A DNA stretch of 64,000 bases, from NCBI GenBank assembly GCA_963768775.1, contig CAVYIY010000006.1:124001-188000 (forward strand), read 5' to 3'. Numbering within the stretch: position 1 is the first letter of the stretch; each line of letters starts with the position of its first letter. Shown here piece by piece: positions 9,523 through 18,562 of the stretch. The notes under the pieces are model-generated. The model saw only the letters and a list, made by a program, of their open reading frames with translations, was not told the DNA's origin and ran no database searches. This stretch comes from FEN-33 sp963768775. Its GTDB lineage: Archaea; Thermoplasmatota; Thermoplasmata; Methanomassiliicoccales; UBA472. Made by a program: the position numbers and the translations under genes.

Positions 9523-9632
9523 TAATTTCTCGCATATGACAGGAATTAATAGAATCTATTGACATGAGACCTGAAGACGAATAAACCGGATGCCACGATT
9601 GTCCATTCTGTCCAATCGAATGAGAATAGTAT

Positions 9633-9719
9633 GGCGGACCGGGTTGACAGACTACCTGAGCATTGGGGAATCCATACGTTCTACATGAGAGGCATGGGGT
9701 CAGGAATCCCGGTCCGCCG
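9633..9719. other. Long inverted repeat closing an 87-base segment (possible structured RNA)
   Basis: GGCGGACCGGG at 9633-9643 is matched by its exact reverse complement at 9709-9719. Inside, TTGAC and GTCAG can extend the stem with one G-U pair. A molecule with about 16 paired bases at its ends and a 50-base interior could be a small stable RNA or a miniature mobile-element remnant. It is not a canonical tRNA: no T-loop consensus and no seven-base anticodon loop are seen. No Rho-like or T-rich terminator follows directly. Confidence 0.4.
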
Positions 9720-9730
9720 TTCCAAAGCTA

Positions 9731-9763
9731 TATCTCTCTTGTATAAAAATCAATAGAGAGATA
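9731..9763. repeat. 9-base inverted repeat with AT-rich loop
   Basis: TATCTCTCT at 9731-9739 faces AGAGAGATA at 9755-9763 with a 15-base AT-rich loop. It may be a terminator-like hairpin or an operator. The surrounding 9770-9960 holds nothing I recognise. Confidence 0.4.
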
Positions 9764-9961
9764 CTCATTTACTTGTCGTTATTATGGCTTGATGGCTGTC
9801 ATTCTGATATTTGAATAAATATAATTTGTATTCGGTAACGGAAACAATGCCTGATGCTCGCCCACGGCTCTTTTCCTGGTCGGTTCTCCCGGTTCTTGTC
9901 GGGTCGTCGGATGAAAGTCCATTGAACGAAGGAGGGGAAGGAAGATGGTTGAAAAGGTTTC

Positions 9962-11068
9962 TCATTCGGTCTTCCATTTGCTTAGCAAGACCCCGGCGAT
10001 GAACAGCACCACCGCGAAAACCGCAACGACCAGCATGTTGCCGATCGCGGAGGTCATGTTGTCATAGACCATCGAATCCCTCAGGGCATTTCCGACATAG
10101 GTCAGGGGCAAAAGGTTCGCCACCGATGCCAGCCAGGAAGGGAACATCGATGCCGGGAAGAAGATCCCCGCCAGGAACATCATCGGGAAGGTTATGGCAT
10201 TCGCTGCCGCCGACGCCGACTCCTCGTCATGAATGAAGCGCGCGATAATCATCCCCATGGAGGAGAATGCCGCCGACGATAGGATGATGGTCACAATGGC
10301 CACAGCGTTCAGGGTCATGTGGGTATTGAAAGCGAGCATCCCGACAATGATTATGACCGCCACCGACAAGAATACTACGACTAGCTGCCAGAGTATCTGT
10401 GATGCCAGCCATTCTGCCCTCGTGATCGGCGTGGTAGTCAGCTTCTTGAAGATGCCATTGTTGCGGTACCTGGTCATTACCGAGACCATCCAGAAGGCGG
10501 TAGTGGTCATGGTTGTCAGGGCGATTACCCCAGGGATGAAGAAATCGATGTAGTTGAACTGGGTGTTGGTGATATCCCCCCTCGTGGTGGTGATCACGTT
10601 CGTCCCTCCCGCGATCATCAGATTGGCCTGCTCTGCGAACCCGTTGACTATGCTATAGACCGCTCCCGCTGATTGTTGTGTCGGGTCCAGCCGCACAAGC
10701 AGTTGCGTGGTGTTCTGCCCTGCACCCGGCGCGAAGGCCTGGGCGAAGGTGGTGGGGATGACCAGAACGGCCGTGGGCGAATGGTCCTTGATATATTGGT
10801 CCAGGTCGATGGTCTTGTTAATTTCGATAAGGTTAACCGAATCTATGGCCGCAATGTTGCCCACGAAAGAGTGCGACAGGGGCGAATCGGAAAGGTCTTG
10901 GACATAAAGGTCCACCTTGCCAGCGCCCGTGTTGCTGAAGATTGCCCCGAAGAGCAGGATTAGCAGCAATGGGAATGCGATAGTCCAGAAGACAGTACTC
11001 TTCGCCCGGAAGAAGCCTCGGGCCTCGCCCTTGAGAGCAACGAGAATGCGGTTCGCCACTTCAATCAC
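9962..11068 (-). CDS. ABC-2 type transporter permease
   Basis: A 368-residue membrane protein. One N-terminal membrane helix (about 28-47) is followed by an outside domain of about 120 residues and then five hydrophobic segments (about 175-365), the DrrB/YhgE-like ABC-2 layout. It overlaps the upstream ATPase gene by eight bases, so the two form a single exporter, distinct from the 2.3-4.2 kb pair. Cargo unknown. Confidence 0.88.
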   Translation of the reverse strand: MIEVANRILVALKGEARGFFRAKSTVFWTIAFPLLLILLFGAIFSNTGAGKVDLYVQDLSDSPLSHSFVGNIAAIDSVNLIEINKTIDLDQYIKDHSPTAVLVIPTTFAQAFAPGAGQNTTQLLVRLDPTQQSAGAVYSIVNGFAEQANLMIAGGTNVITTTRGDITNTQFNYIDFFIPGVIALTTMTTTAFWMVSVMTRYRNNGIFKKLTTTPITRAEWLASQILWQLVVVFLSVAVIIIVGMLAFNTHMTLNAVAIVTIILSSAAFSSMGMIIARFIHDEESASAAANAITFPMMFLAGIFFPASMFPSWLASVANLLPLTYVGNALRDSMVYDNMTSAIGNMLVVAVFAVVLFIAGVLLSKWKTE

Positions 11069-12026
11069 CCCTCCTCTTCCTGCGTTTCCTCTTTCCGTTC
11101 TTCTGCTCCACCTCTTCGGTGGCGAGCTTCTTTCCTGTCATTGTCAGGAATACGTCCTCCAAGGTCGGTCGCGTCACCTGAATCTGATCGTAATTGCCCC
11201 CACTCCTGTCGAGCGCATAAATGATTTCGGGCAGGGCGTTCTTGTTCTCCAGCCTAATGATGACATCCCCTCCCTTCGACTCCATGGTGGGCCATTGCTC
11301 TCTGAGGGCGATGTTGCACGAGTTATCGCAGTGGGAGATGATGCATCTGGACCCGGTACCATGGGCATCGATGATCTGCCTCGGAGTACCCAACGCAATG
11401 AATTTCCCATGGTCGATTATGCCCAGGCGGTCGGAGAGCACCTCTGCTTCTTCCATATAATGAGTCGTGAGAATGACCGTCTTGCCCCTTTCCTTCAGAC
11501 TCTTGACCACGGTCCAAACGTCCCTGCGGGCGCGAGGATCGAGGCCGGTGGTCGGCTCGTCGAGGAAGATGATCTCCGGGTCGTTGACCATGGAAATGGC
11601 TACTCCCGTTCGCTGCTTCAGGCCTCCGGAGAGGTTCTTGAAGTACTCGTCCCTCTTCTCAGTCAGGTCCATCGCTTTGATTAGGTCGTCCGCGGGCAGC
11701 TGCCTGTCGAACATTCCGCCGAAATACTCGATGTTCTCCTTCACTGTGAGCAGATCGAAGGCATTGAAGTCCTGCGGTAGCACCCCGATCCGGTTCTTGA
11801 TCTTCAACGGCTCCTTGGTGACGTCCATGCCCAGAATGTGCACTTTCCCGCCGGTCAGGGTGCGCAGGCATTCCATGATCTCTACGGTGGTGGTCTTGCC
11901 CGCGCCGTTGGGGCCGAGCAGTGAGAACACCTCTCCCGCCTCAACCCTGAAATCGATACCGTCGACGGCCGTGAAGTCCCCGTATTTCTTGACCAATCCT
12001 TCGACTTCGATCACCGTGTCACTCAT
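11061..12026 (-). CDS. ABC transporter ATP-binding protein (DrrA/CcmA-like)
   Basis: A 321-residue ATPase. Walker A is G-P-N-G-A-G-K-T-T (about 38-46), the signature L-S-G-G-L-K-Q-R near 138, Walker B I-I-F-L-D-E-P-T-T, and the H-loop T-T-H-Y. The protein ends with a strongly basic tail (K-R-K-R-R-K-R-R), unusual among such ATPases and perhaps contacting membrane lipid or rRNA. It is first in a two-gene operon with the permease. The 258 bases before the ThiF-like gene hold both divergent promoters. Confidence 0.9.
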   Translation of the reverse strand: MSDTVIEVEGLVKKYGDFTAVDGIDFRVEAGEVFSLLGPNGAGKTTTVEIMECLRTLTGGKVHILGMDVTKEPLKIKNRIGVLPQDFNAFDLLTVKENIEYFGGMFDRQLPADDLIKAMDLTEKRDEYFKNLSGGLKQRTGVAISMVNDPEIIFLDEPTTGLDPRARRDVWTVVKSLKERGKTVILTTHYMEEAEVLSDRLGIIDHGKFIALGTPRQIIDAHGTGSRCIISHCDNSCNIALREQWPTMESKGGDVIIRLENKNALPEIIYALDRSGGNYDQIQVTRPTLEDVFLTMTGKKLATEEVEQKNGKRKRRKRRGD

Positions 12027-12284
12027 TTGTCGAGCACCTGAAACGCGCTACCGGCAGATCCATATATATTTCTTGCGAGAGGCTGACGCGATCGACCAGA
12101 TTCGTCATGCCAGGAATCGGGGATCGGAGAATTGCGAGCCTCAATACAGGCTTGAAGGGGTCAAAATCCTTCGGCCCGCTCCTGAGTTGGTTGAATTCAT
12201 CTATGATTTCGATTCTTTCGGCGTGAACTCTCCGATTATGACCTTTTGCGGACAAGCAACCCTTTTTGACGATGCAATGGATTA

Positions 12285-13060
12285 ATGTCCGGAAGACATG
12301 ACCCCGGACCCTCTGACCCAAGATTGAGAAGGCAGCGATACAGTCGCCAGATGTTGGTCGAAGGAGTAGGGGATGAAGGCCAATCGTTGATCAAGAACGC
12401 GACGGTCGGGGTCGTGGGCTTCGGCGGTCTCGGTTCGCCCTGTCTGCATGTACCTCGCGGCTGCCGGCATAGGCCGGCTCATCGTCGTAGACGACCAAGA
12501 CCGTGGAATTCTCCAACCTGAACAGGCAGCTGCTGCATTGGCAGGAGGATGCGAAGGCGTCTCGGCGAAAGGTCGATTCGGCCGCTGACAAGCTGGCCGC
12601 CATGAATCCATATCTGAAGGTCAGGAAACATGCGGCACGAGTCGGGTCTGAGAACATCTCCGCGGTTCTGGGCGATGCGGACGTCCTGGTGGATTGCACG
12701 GACAACTTCGAAACCCGGATGATCATGAATGATTATGCCATCCACAGCGCCAAGCCATTGGTGCATGGGGCCATCGAGGATTTGCATGGTCAGATCACGA
12801 CGGTTCTCGCCGGGAGAACCCCCTGCCTCAGATGCATCTTTCCCCGTTTGCCTGGCAGGAAAGAGCCGATCCCGGTGTTAGGGCCAGTCGCCGGTGCGAT
12901 AGGTGCGATGCAGGCCACCGAGGTGATCAAGTTGATCACCGGATTGGGCGAGCCATTGCTGGGAAGACTGCTGGTCGTTGATATGAGGAGCAATTGTTAC
13001 GAAACGATCTGCATCGAGAAGGACCCAAACTGCAGCGCTTGCGGGCACGATGAGGAATAA
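12285..13060 (+). CDS. ThiF/MoeB/UBA1-like adenylyltransferase (E1-like), with two frame breaks
   Basis: E1-like enzyme that adenylates the C-terminus of a ubiquitin-like sulfur-carrier protein for molybdopterin, thiamine or tRNA thiolation. The ATP loop G-F-G-G-L-G-S-P is near residue 47, N-L-N-R-Q appears after the second break, D-C-T-D-N-F marks the active region, and two CxxC pairs (C-L-R-C and C-S-A-C) bind zinc. The reading frame shifts by one base near 12443 and again near 12503; removing one base at each restores a continuous protein of about 258 residues. The breaks look like sequence errors rather than decay, because flanking motifs are intact. Confidence 0.82.
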
Positions 13061-13185
13061 TCGCATTCCATCAACCGAGATCGGCAGATTGCCCGATGGA
13101 AACGCATCTCGTTCTTACGGAATTAAACGATTCGGGGCATGTTCAGGTCCGACTTGGGGAACCATCGATGCCCCGTTGGCATACA

Positions 13186-13911
13186 CTACACGAAATAGAA
13201 TTGCGTCCTGTATTTTATGGCGATGTTAGCCATCTTCTCCAATCGGTCCAAGACGCCGCTGTAGCGATGCACTATCGCCTTGCCCTCATTCGGTAGCTTC
13301 TCCCTCAGGACCGCGACTTCCTTAATCAGTTCCTTGGCGTCATCGGCGCTGAAGACCTTCTTGGCCTTGGAGCTCTCCACCGCATTGGCGATGATTGACA
13401 GTCCCAGCTTGGAAGCGATTCCCGGCAGCAATGAGTTCTCCGGTCCAAAAGTCCCGATGCATCCACGCCCATCATCCCAGGAAAGCCCGCACTTCTTGCA
13501 GGTTTCCCCCATCTCTTCAAAGGAGACCATGTCCCAGCCTGTGAGCCGGTCATCGGGCGACGATTTGTCTATGATTTTCCTGGCAACATCCGCCGGCGCC
13601 TTGTCCACGAATACCCAGCCGGTGTAATTCTTCTTGGCGAAGGGGGTCAATTTCGCCCGGTCCGCTTCATTCTTGATCTTTGCGACATATATGACTTCAG
13701 CGTTCGGGTCAACGCGATTGCGCTTGCAGAAAGCCTCCCAGTCTTTATCCATCACCGATCTCGCCTCAGGCCCAGAGATGACGAGGTCAGCCTCGGCGTA
13801 TTCCTCATAGCCGCTAACATTGCCCAGATATACCTTTACATAGGTCGTCTTGTTCACTTTGCACATCGAAGCATCAGAGTCTGTCTCACAAATAGCGATA
13901 CTGATTCCCAA
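13186..13911 (-). CDS. Uncharacterised cysteine-containing protein
   Basis: A 241-residue soluble protein I do not recognise. The N-terminus looks like an alpha/beta fold (I-S-I-A-I-C-E-T-D). A possible metal-binding group is C-K-K-C (about 136-139) plus C-I-G-T-F-G-P near 149. The C-terminal 60 residues are helical and charged. It converges with the ThiF-like gene and ends in TAG. It may be methanogen-specific, but that is a guess from context. Confidence 0.6.
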   Translation of the reverse strand: MGISIAICETDSDASMCKVNKTTYVKVYLGNVSGYEEYAEADLVISGPEARSVMDKDWEAFCKRNRVDPNAEVIYVAKIKNEADRAKLTPFAKKNYTGWVFVDKAPADVARKIIDKSSPDDRLTGWDMVSFEEMGETCKKCGLSWDDGRGCIGTFGPENSLLPGIASKLGLSIIANAVESSKAKKVFSADDAKELIKEVAVLREKLPNEGKAIVHRYSGVLDRLEKMANIAIKYRTQFYFV

Positions 13912-14155
13912 GTTTGCACCCTCTGTGCTTTCGGGCTAGTTAATCAATCCTATATATTGCTTGCTTAGGGGCAATTGAATGCACTATTTCCTAGCATTCT
14001 TGGGCGAATTGATTGGGAGGCCAGCCTCATCAAATATCTCTCATCCAAGTCTATCTTGCTGATCGAGCTCGGTGCTTGATCGCTGAGGCGATTGAGTGGC
14101 CGTTGGGAATCGTTAAATAAGGTTCCTGGATTATTAGGGGGCAAGGTGTAGCTGA

Positions 14156-14857
14156 TTGGAAAGAGTCTCGACTGGCGTGCCTGGCCTGGACCCGCTGATG
14201 GGTGGCGGGATTCCGAAGGGTAGCAGCATTCTGGTAACTGGAAGTGCTGGAACCGGGAAGACCGTGCTCGCATTGCATGTCATCAACGCCGCCTGTTCCG
14301 CCGGCAAGAAGGCGGCTTACGTCGCGGTCGAGGAGAGCCGTCAGGACCTGGTGACCCAGGCCGCATCCTTCGGCTGGGATTTCGACGATTTCGAGAAGAG
14401 GGGGCTCCTGCGCGTGGCGGCCATGCTCGAGGAGCGTATGGTCGATGCCAAGTATCAATACGATAGCCTGGGTCCGGAAATGGGTTTCGGAGGCATCGTT
14501 GAGGCAGCAGGCTCGGACGCCGAGATCGTCGTAATCGACAATCTTGGCATATTGGCCTTGGAGATGACCTTATCCCACTTCCGCCAGCAGCTCGACTATC
14601 TCGTCTACACCCTAGGGTATCGCGGTTGCACGACGATGATAATCACGGATGATGCCACTGCCTCTCGTTTCGGAGAGATTGCCTCTTATGCGGTCGATGG
14701 AGCCATCCATATGCTGAAGCGGGACAACCCCTACACCGATTTGCGCGAGCGTGCCCTGGAAATAGTGAAGCTGAGGCATTCGAAGCATACGATCAATTAC
14801 ATCATCTTCGACATTGCTGAGAATGGCATCCGCATCGAGACCGAACGACTCGAGTAG
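14156..14857 (+). CDS. KaiC-like RecA-superfamily ATPase
   Basis: A 233-residue single-domain KaiC/RadA-type ATPase. It starts with S-T-G-V-P-G-L-D-P-L-M-G-G-G-I-P, has Walker A G-S-A-G-T-G-K-T (about 31-38), and a Walker B-like I-V-V-I-D-N-L near 125. Archaeal members of this group often act in signalling and regulation. The start is a TTG at 14156, chosen because the family begins only a few residues before T-G-V-P-G-L-D; no ATG is available. The gene ends in TAG. Confidence 0.82.
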   Translation: MERVSTGVPGLDPLMGGGIPKGSSILVTGSAGTGKTVLALHVINAACSAGKKAAYVAVEESRQDLVTQAASFGWDFDDFEKRGLLRVAAMLEERMVDAKYQYDSLGPEMGFGGIVEAAGSDAEIVVIDNLGILALEMTLSHFRQQLDYLVYTLGYRGCTTMIITDDATASRFGEIASYAVDGAIHMLKRDNPYTDLRERALEIVKLRHSKHTINYIIFDIAENGIRIETERLE

Positions 14858-14914
14858 CGCACCGTCAGCATCCTTTATTAGCATCGAGCTGATTAAATCT
14901 CGAACAGTGATATA

Positions 14915-15403
14915 ATGGCTAACGATTCCGGTTACAAAGAGGCAGCTTTCGGGGCTGGTTGCTTCTGGCACGTCGAAGCTGAATTCATGGAGGTCAAAGG
15001 GGTCGTTTCCACCGAAGTGGGATTCATGGGCGGGATCAAGGAGAATCCCACCTACAAAGAGGTCTGCGGGAAGAAGACCGGCCACGCGGAGGTCGTTCAC
15101 CTGCTTTTCGACCCCAAGGTGATCAGCTATGACGAACTGCTGAGAGTCTTTTTCAGCATTCATGATCCGACGCAATTGAACTGCCAGGGGCCGGACTATG
15201 GCGATCAGTACCGTTCGGTCATTTTCTATTTCGATAAGGAACAGAAGAAGCAAGCGGAGAGCGTAAAAGAGCGTGAGGATCTCGAGGGAAAGCACGTTGG
15301 CCCCGTGGTCACCCAGATAGTGCCAGCAACCAGGTTCTGGAAAGCGGAGGAATACCATCAGAAGTATTTCCAAAAGAACAGAGTGAGATCCTGCGGTCTA
15401 TGA
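14915..15403 (+). CDS. msrA: Peptide methionine-S-sulfoxide reductase A
   Basis: A 162-residue enzyme that reduces methionine-S-sulfoxide in proteins, an oxidative-damage repair step. The catalytic motif G-A-G-C-F-W-H is at 13-19, followed by the conserved G-F-M-G-G and the H-A-E-V region near 58. Its length fits the core MsrA domain with no MsrB fusion. It stands alone downstream of the KaiC-like gene. Confidence 0.95.
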   Translation: MANDSGYKEAAFGAGCFWHVEAEFMEVKGVVSTEVGFMGGIKENPTYKEVCGKKTGHAEVVHLLFDPKVISYDELLRVFFSIHDPTQLNCQGPDYGDQYRSVIFYFDKEQKKQAESVKEREDLEGKHVGPVVTQIVPATRFWKAEEYHQKYFQKNRVRSCGL

Positions 15404-15557
15404 CCGGATCTGAATCGCATCCTCATGACTCTCTCGCAATGCTTCAGAGCATCGAGCTGCTCGAATTCGCGTCCGAATTCTGGACGTCAACGCATTTCGA
15501 TACCCTTTCAATAACCCTTATATCAGCTTACTATCTTGCACCTAGATTGAGTGCAAA

Positions 15558-15920
15558 ATGACCGCCACTGAAATCGAGTGCCCGATCTGCGATCGAAAGG
15601 TCCAGTCCGATGTGGATAGATGCCCTAATTGCGGCTCCGATTTAACCATGTCGAGCTTTGAAGACCTCGAAGAAGTGGCAAGAAAGCTTTCGACAAAAGA
15701 GACGCAGAGACCGCCAGAGGTCAAGGCCGATACCAAAGAGCCAATTGCTCAGGCAAAACCGAAGGTCGAAGTGAGAAAGGCAGAAGCGCCGGCGCTGGAT
15801 AAGAAAGAAGAGACTCGACCCGCAGAGCAAGCGAAGAAAGAAGTGAAGTCGACCATTGACCAAAGCAAGGAAGAAAGCAAGCATGGAATCGGAAGGCTGT
15901 TCGGCAAGAAGAAGAAATGA
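15558..15920 (+). CDS. Zinc-ribbon protein with charged low-complexity tail
   Basis: A 120-residue protein. An N-terminal zinc ribbon of two CxxC knuckles (C-P-I-C at 8-11, C-P-N-C at 21-24) is followed by about 90 residues rich in Lys, Glu, Ala and Pro, ending in G-K-K-K-K. Such proteins are common in Thermoplasmata-related archaea and have no assigned job. It lies 15 bases before the next gene's open frame, suggesting an operon. Confidence 0.75.
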   Translation: MTATEIECPICDRKVQSDVDRCPNCGSDLTMSSFEDLEEVARKLSTKETQRPPEVKADTKEPIAQAKPKVEVRKAEAPALDKKEETRPAEQAKKEVKSTIDQSKEESKHGIGRLFGKKKK

Positions 15921-15950
15921 TTCCATCGTTGGCGAATGCGTGATTTGAGC

Positions 15951-16445
15951 ATGTCTGAGTTGAGAGTGAGGAAGCGCAGGCGGTTGCGCGAGAAAGAGGT
16001 CAAGGCGCTTGCAGATGATCTCCTAGCCAGCGCCGGAATATCAGTTTTCAAGGTGGGCGACACCGTGGACGTCGCCGAGAGTCCCGAATACGAGGTGATC
16101 ATCGCGGAGAACCAGATCATCGGCTTCATCCAGGATGGCAAAGCATTCCTGACCATCCGCGGCTTGCTAAAGTATCCGGTCGCCAAGTCCTTCGTCACCG
16201 TGGACATGGGGGCGATTAAGTTCGTCATCAATGGCGCGGACGTGATGGGCCCAGGCATCGTGGACGCGGACGGCGATATCCAGATAGGCGATTATGTTTG
16301 GGTGCGAGACGAGAAGAACAAGAAGCCATTGGCGGTCGGCCGAGCGCTCATCACTGGCAACGAGATGAAGGAGAAGAAGCCTGGAAAAGCGATTAAGAGT
16401 CTCATCTACGTCGGCGACAAGCTATGGAAGTTCGATGAACGCTAG
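15951..16445 (+). CDS. PUA-domain RNA-binding protein
   Basis: A 164-residue protein of the archaeal PUA group related to eukaryotic MCT-1/Tma20. The PUA core is seen from T-V-D-M-G-A to G-R-A-L-I-T (about 83-142), including G-A-D-V-M-G-P-G-I. The N-terminal domain is very basic at its start (K-R-R-R-L-R). Likely role is tRNA or ribosome binding, inferred from the family. The frame opens at 15936, but ATG 15951 is the better start. It ends in TAG. Confidence 0.82.
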   Translation: MSELRVRKRRRLREKEVKALADDLLASAGISVFKVGDTVDVAESPEYEVIIAENQIIGFIQDGKAFLTIRGLLKYPVAKSFVTVDMGAIKFVINGADVMGPGIVDADGDIQIGDYVWVRDEKNKKPLAVGRALITGNEMKEKKPGKAIKSLIYVGDKLWKFDER

Positions 16446-16473
16446 TTCCTATAATCTGGCCACATCATCAAAA

Positions 16474-16484
16474 CTTTAAATACC
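16474..16484 (+). promoter_or_regulatory. TATA-like box of sepF
   Basis: CTTTAAATACC at 16474-16484 sits about 35-40 bases before the sepF ATG, fitting an archaeal TATA box with a very short leader; GAGGG just before the ATG could act as ribosome site. Confidence 0.55.
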
Positions 16485-16516
16485 GCGCAGAGGATACCAA
16501 TCCCAAGAGGGATGCC

Positions 16517-16897
16517 ATGCCACTGCTGAAGAAGCCTTTTGGGCGGAGCAAGGAGGAAGTCCAGACCGTCGAGACAGACCAGTACATCGACCTGGGCGCT
16601 CTCAACTTCGAGGAAGAGAACCCGCTGGGCGGGAAAGGAATGATCAAGATCGCCGAGATCTATCGCTATGAGGATCTGACTCCCGTGGTGCAGCCCGCCT
16701 ACAGTGGCAACATCGTTCTGATAGATTACTCGTCAATTGCTAATGACCAGCTCACCTTGAAGCGGATAACCAATGAGCTGAAGGCAGTGGCCCGGGATAC
16801 CAATGGTGATGTCGCTGCCATCGGTCACAACCTCATCATCGTAGCACCAAACGGGGTCAAGATAGATCGCCACAAGATCAAGGGCGGCTTCAACTAA
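16517..16897 (+). CDS. sepF: Archaeal cell-division protein SepF
   Basis: A 126-residue protein of the SepF (DUF552) family, which anchors FtsZ at the membrane during division. It has a short basic N-terminus (L-L-K-K-P-F-G-R) that may bind membrane, a linker, and a beta-alpha-beta core from about residue 40 (Y-R-Y-E-D-L) to N-L-I-I-V-A-P. Length fits archaeal SepF. It has its own TATA-like promoter. Confidence 0.88.
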   Translation: MPLLKKPFGRSKEEVQTVETDQYIDLGALNFEEENPLGGKGMIKIAEIYRYEDLTPVVQPAYSGNIVLIDYSSIANDQLTLKRITNELKAVARDTNGDVAAIGHNLIIVAPNGVKIDRHKIKGGFN

Positions 16898-17030
16898 AGC
16901 CTCCATTCGACGCTTTGAGCTCGTATCGGCTCAGGACCTCAGACGGTCGCAGATGACTAACTAGGTGAAGAAGAAGGCCAGGCCCTGCTGAGGACATGGC
17001 TAAACGCCAAGCATTATGAATATTGAGAAC

Positions 17031-17099
17031 CCAAGCAACTGCCCGACCGGGGCAGACTCCGAAAAAGACGCCCTTGCATAGGAGCCCAAGCAACTGAGG
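17031..17099. repeat. Direct repeat CCCAAGCAACTG with neighbouring hairpin, in a gene-free stretch
   Basis: The 12-mer CCCAAGCAACTG occurs at about 17031-17042 and 17088-17099. The first copy runs into a strong stem, CTGCCC-GACCG-GGGCAG. These lie in the 317-base interval 16898-17214, which has no convincing reading frame. Paired motifs next to stable stems hint at a small RNA, but I cannot assign it to a known family. Confidence 0.4.
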
Positions 17100-17214
17100 C
17101 AGAGCTTGCGGTCTCATTCGGGCGCCCTTGTGGCCTGGGGCATCAGGAATCAGCCGAAGTGAGCTTCTTCCATCAGTGCTTAGGAATATATAGCCATCAG
17201 AGAATCTTGGCTAG

Positions 17215-18533
17215 GTGCCTGGCTTCAAGGTCATCCATGATAGTGTGCATGGCAGCGTACGCCTCGATGGCGTATTCCTGCGCCTATTGGGCCGTCCAGA
17301 AGTGCAGCGGTTGCACGGAGTCCACCAGCTCGGCCTGGCGCATCTCGTTTTCCCTGGGTCGAACCATAGCCGCCTCGAGCATTCGCTGGGCACTTATCAC
17401 ATCGCAGGCATGATGGCCGAATCACTGCGCTTGAATCTGGAGGAGAGGGATGAGGTTCTCGCCGCAGCCCTTCTTCACGATGTTGGCCATCCGCCGTTCT
17501 CCCACACCCTGGAGGAAGTGTTGCTGGACCGCTTAGGGACCGATCACGTCGACCTCGGCCGCGCCATGATCTCGGGGGAGTTGCGCTGCATAGGCCCAGG
17601 GGATAGGGAGGTCTTGGCTGATGTTGCATCCATTCCAGAGGTGCTGCGGGAGGCCGGCATCTCCCCAGATAGGGTGGCGGAGCTTGTGGTCTCGCCCAGG
17701 TCTTCACAGAAGATTGGCCAAAGCCAATTCGACGTAGAACAAGGCCAGGCTCACTTCGGCCAGAAGAACTACCTGCACCAGATGATCCACGGACCGGTGG
17801 ACGCCGACCAGATGGACTATCTGCTCCGGGACGCGCACTACACCGGCGTGGCCCATGGGACCATCGACCTCGACCGCCTCATCCAGACCATCGACGTGCA
17901 TCACGGGGACCTCGTGGTGAATAAGGGCGGGGTGACAGCGGTCGAGGGCCTGCTGGTGGCGCGGGCGCTGATGTACACCTCGGTCTACTTCCACAAGACC
18001 GTGCGGATAGCGGAGCTGATGCTCTGCAAGGCTGTGGAGATGTCCGATGTGGATCTGATGAAAGGGATGCACGCGGAGACCGATGGGAGCCTCACGGAAA
18101 AGCTGATCGCACAGGGCGGTTACCCTAGTAGGATCATGACGCAGCTCAAGTACCGAGAGCTGTACAAGCGAGTCTTCTCCGTACCCATCGTCGATCTGGA
18201 TGATGAGGATCTGGAGCGCCTGCTGGAATTGAAGGATTACCGGGCGAGGAAGGAGAAGGAGGCGGAGATCGCCGCCAGGGCGGGCGTGCATCCGTCCGAG
18301 GTCATCCTCGACATGCCGGAGCGCGAGCTGCTCATCTCCGAGCCGCGCATCGGCAAGACCGACGTTCCCATCCTTGAAGACGGCCGGGTCCGGCCGCTGT
18401 CGCGGTATTCGCCACTGGCCAAGGCCTTGCAGTCCCGCAGCGTCTTCGATTGGGCGGCGATGGTCGCCACTCCGGAGACAGAATCGCACCGAGGTGGCGA
18501 AGGCTGCTCACAGAGCCCTGTTCAAGACCTGAG
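17215..18533 (+). CDS. HD-domain phosphohydrolase, frame broken near its end
   Basis: About 440 residues. The HD metal site reads H-S-R-L-E-H-S near 58, L-L-H-D-V-G-H-P-P-F-S-H near 89, and D-A-D-Q-M-D-Y-L-L-R-D near 198, as in dGTPase-like HD hydrolases (COG1078). The as-is frame runs to 18591 with an unnatural tail. Shifting by one base near 18480 gives N-R-T-E-V-A-K-A-A-H-R-A-L-F-K-T and a TGA at 18531-18533, a much better C-terminus. The start is GTG 17215, where family similarity begins (F-K-V-I-H-D-S-V-H-G). Confidence 0.85.
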
Positions 18534-18562
18534 GTCCGCTCAATCCATCCGTCAGGGTGGGA

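Noticed and set aside
9633..9719. tRNA or tRNA-Pyl gene
   Set aside because: No T-arm consensus, no seven-base anticodon loop with CTA and acceptor geometry differs; kept only as a possible structured RNA.
10917..11684. Long plus-strand frames opposite the ABC exporter genes
   Set aside because: Antisense shadows of two strongly conserved genes.
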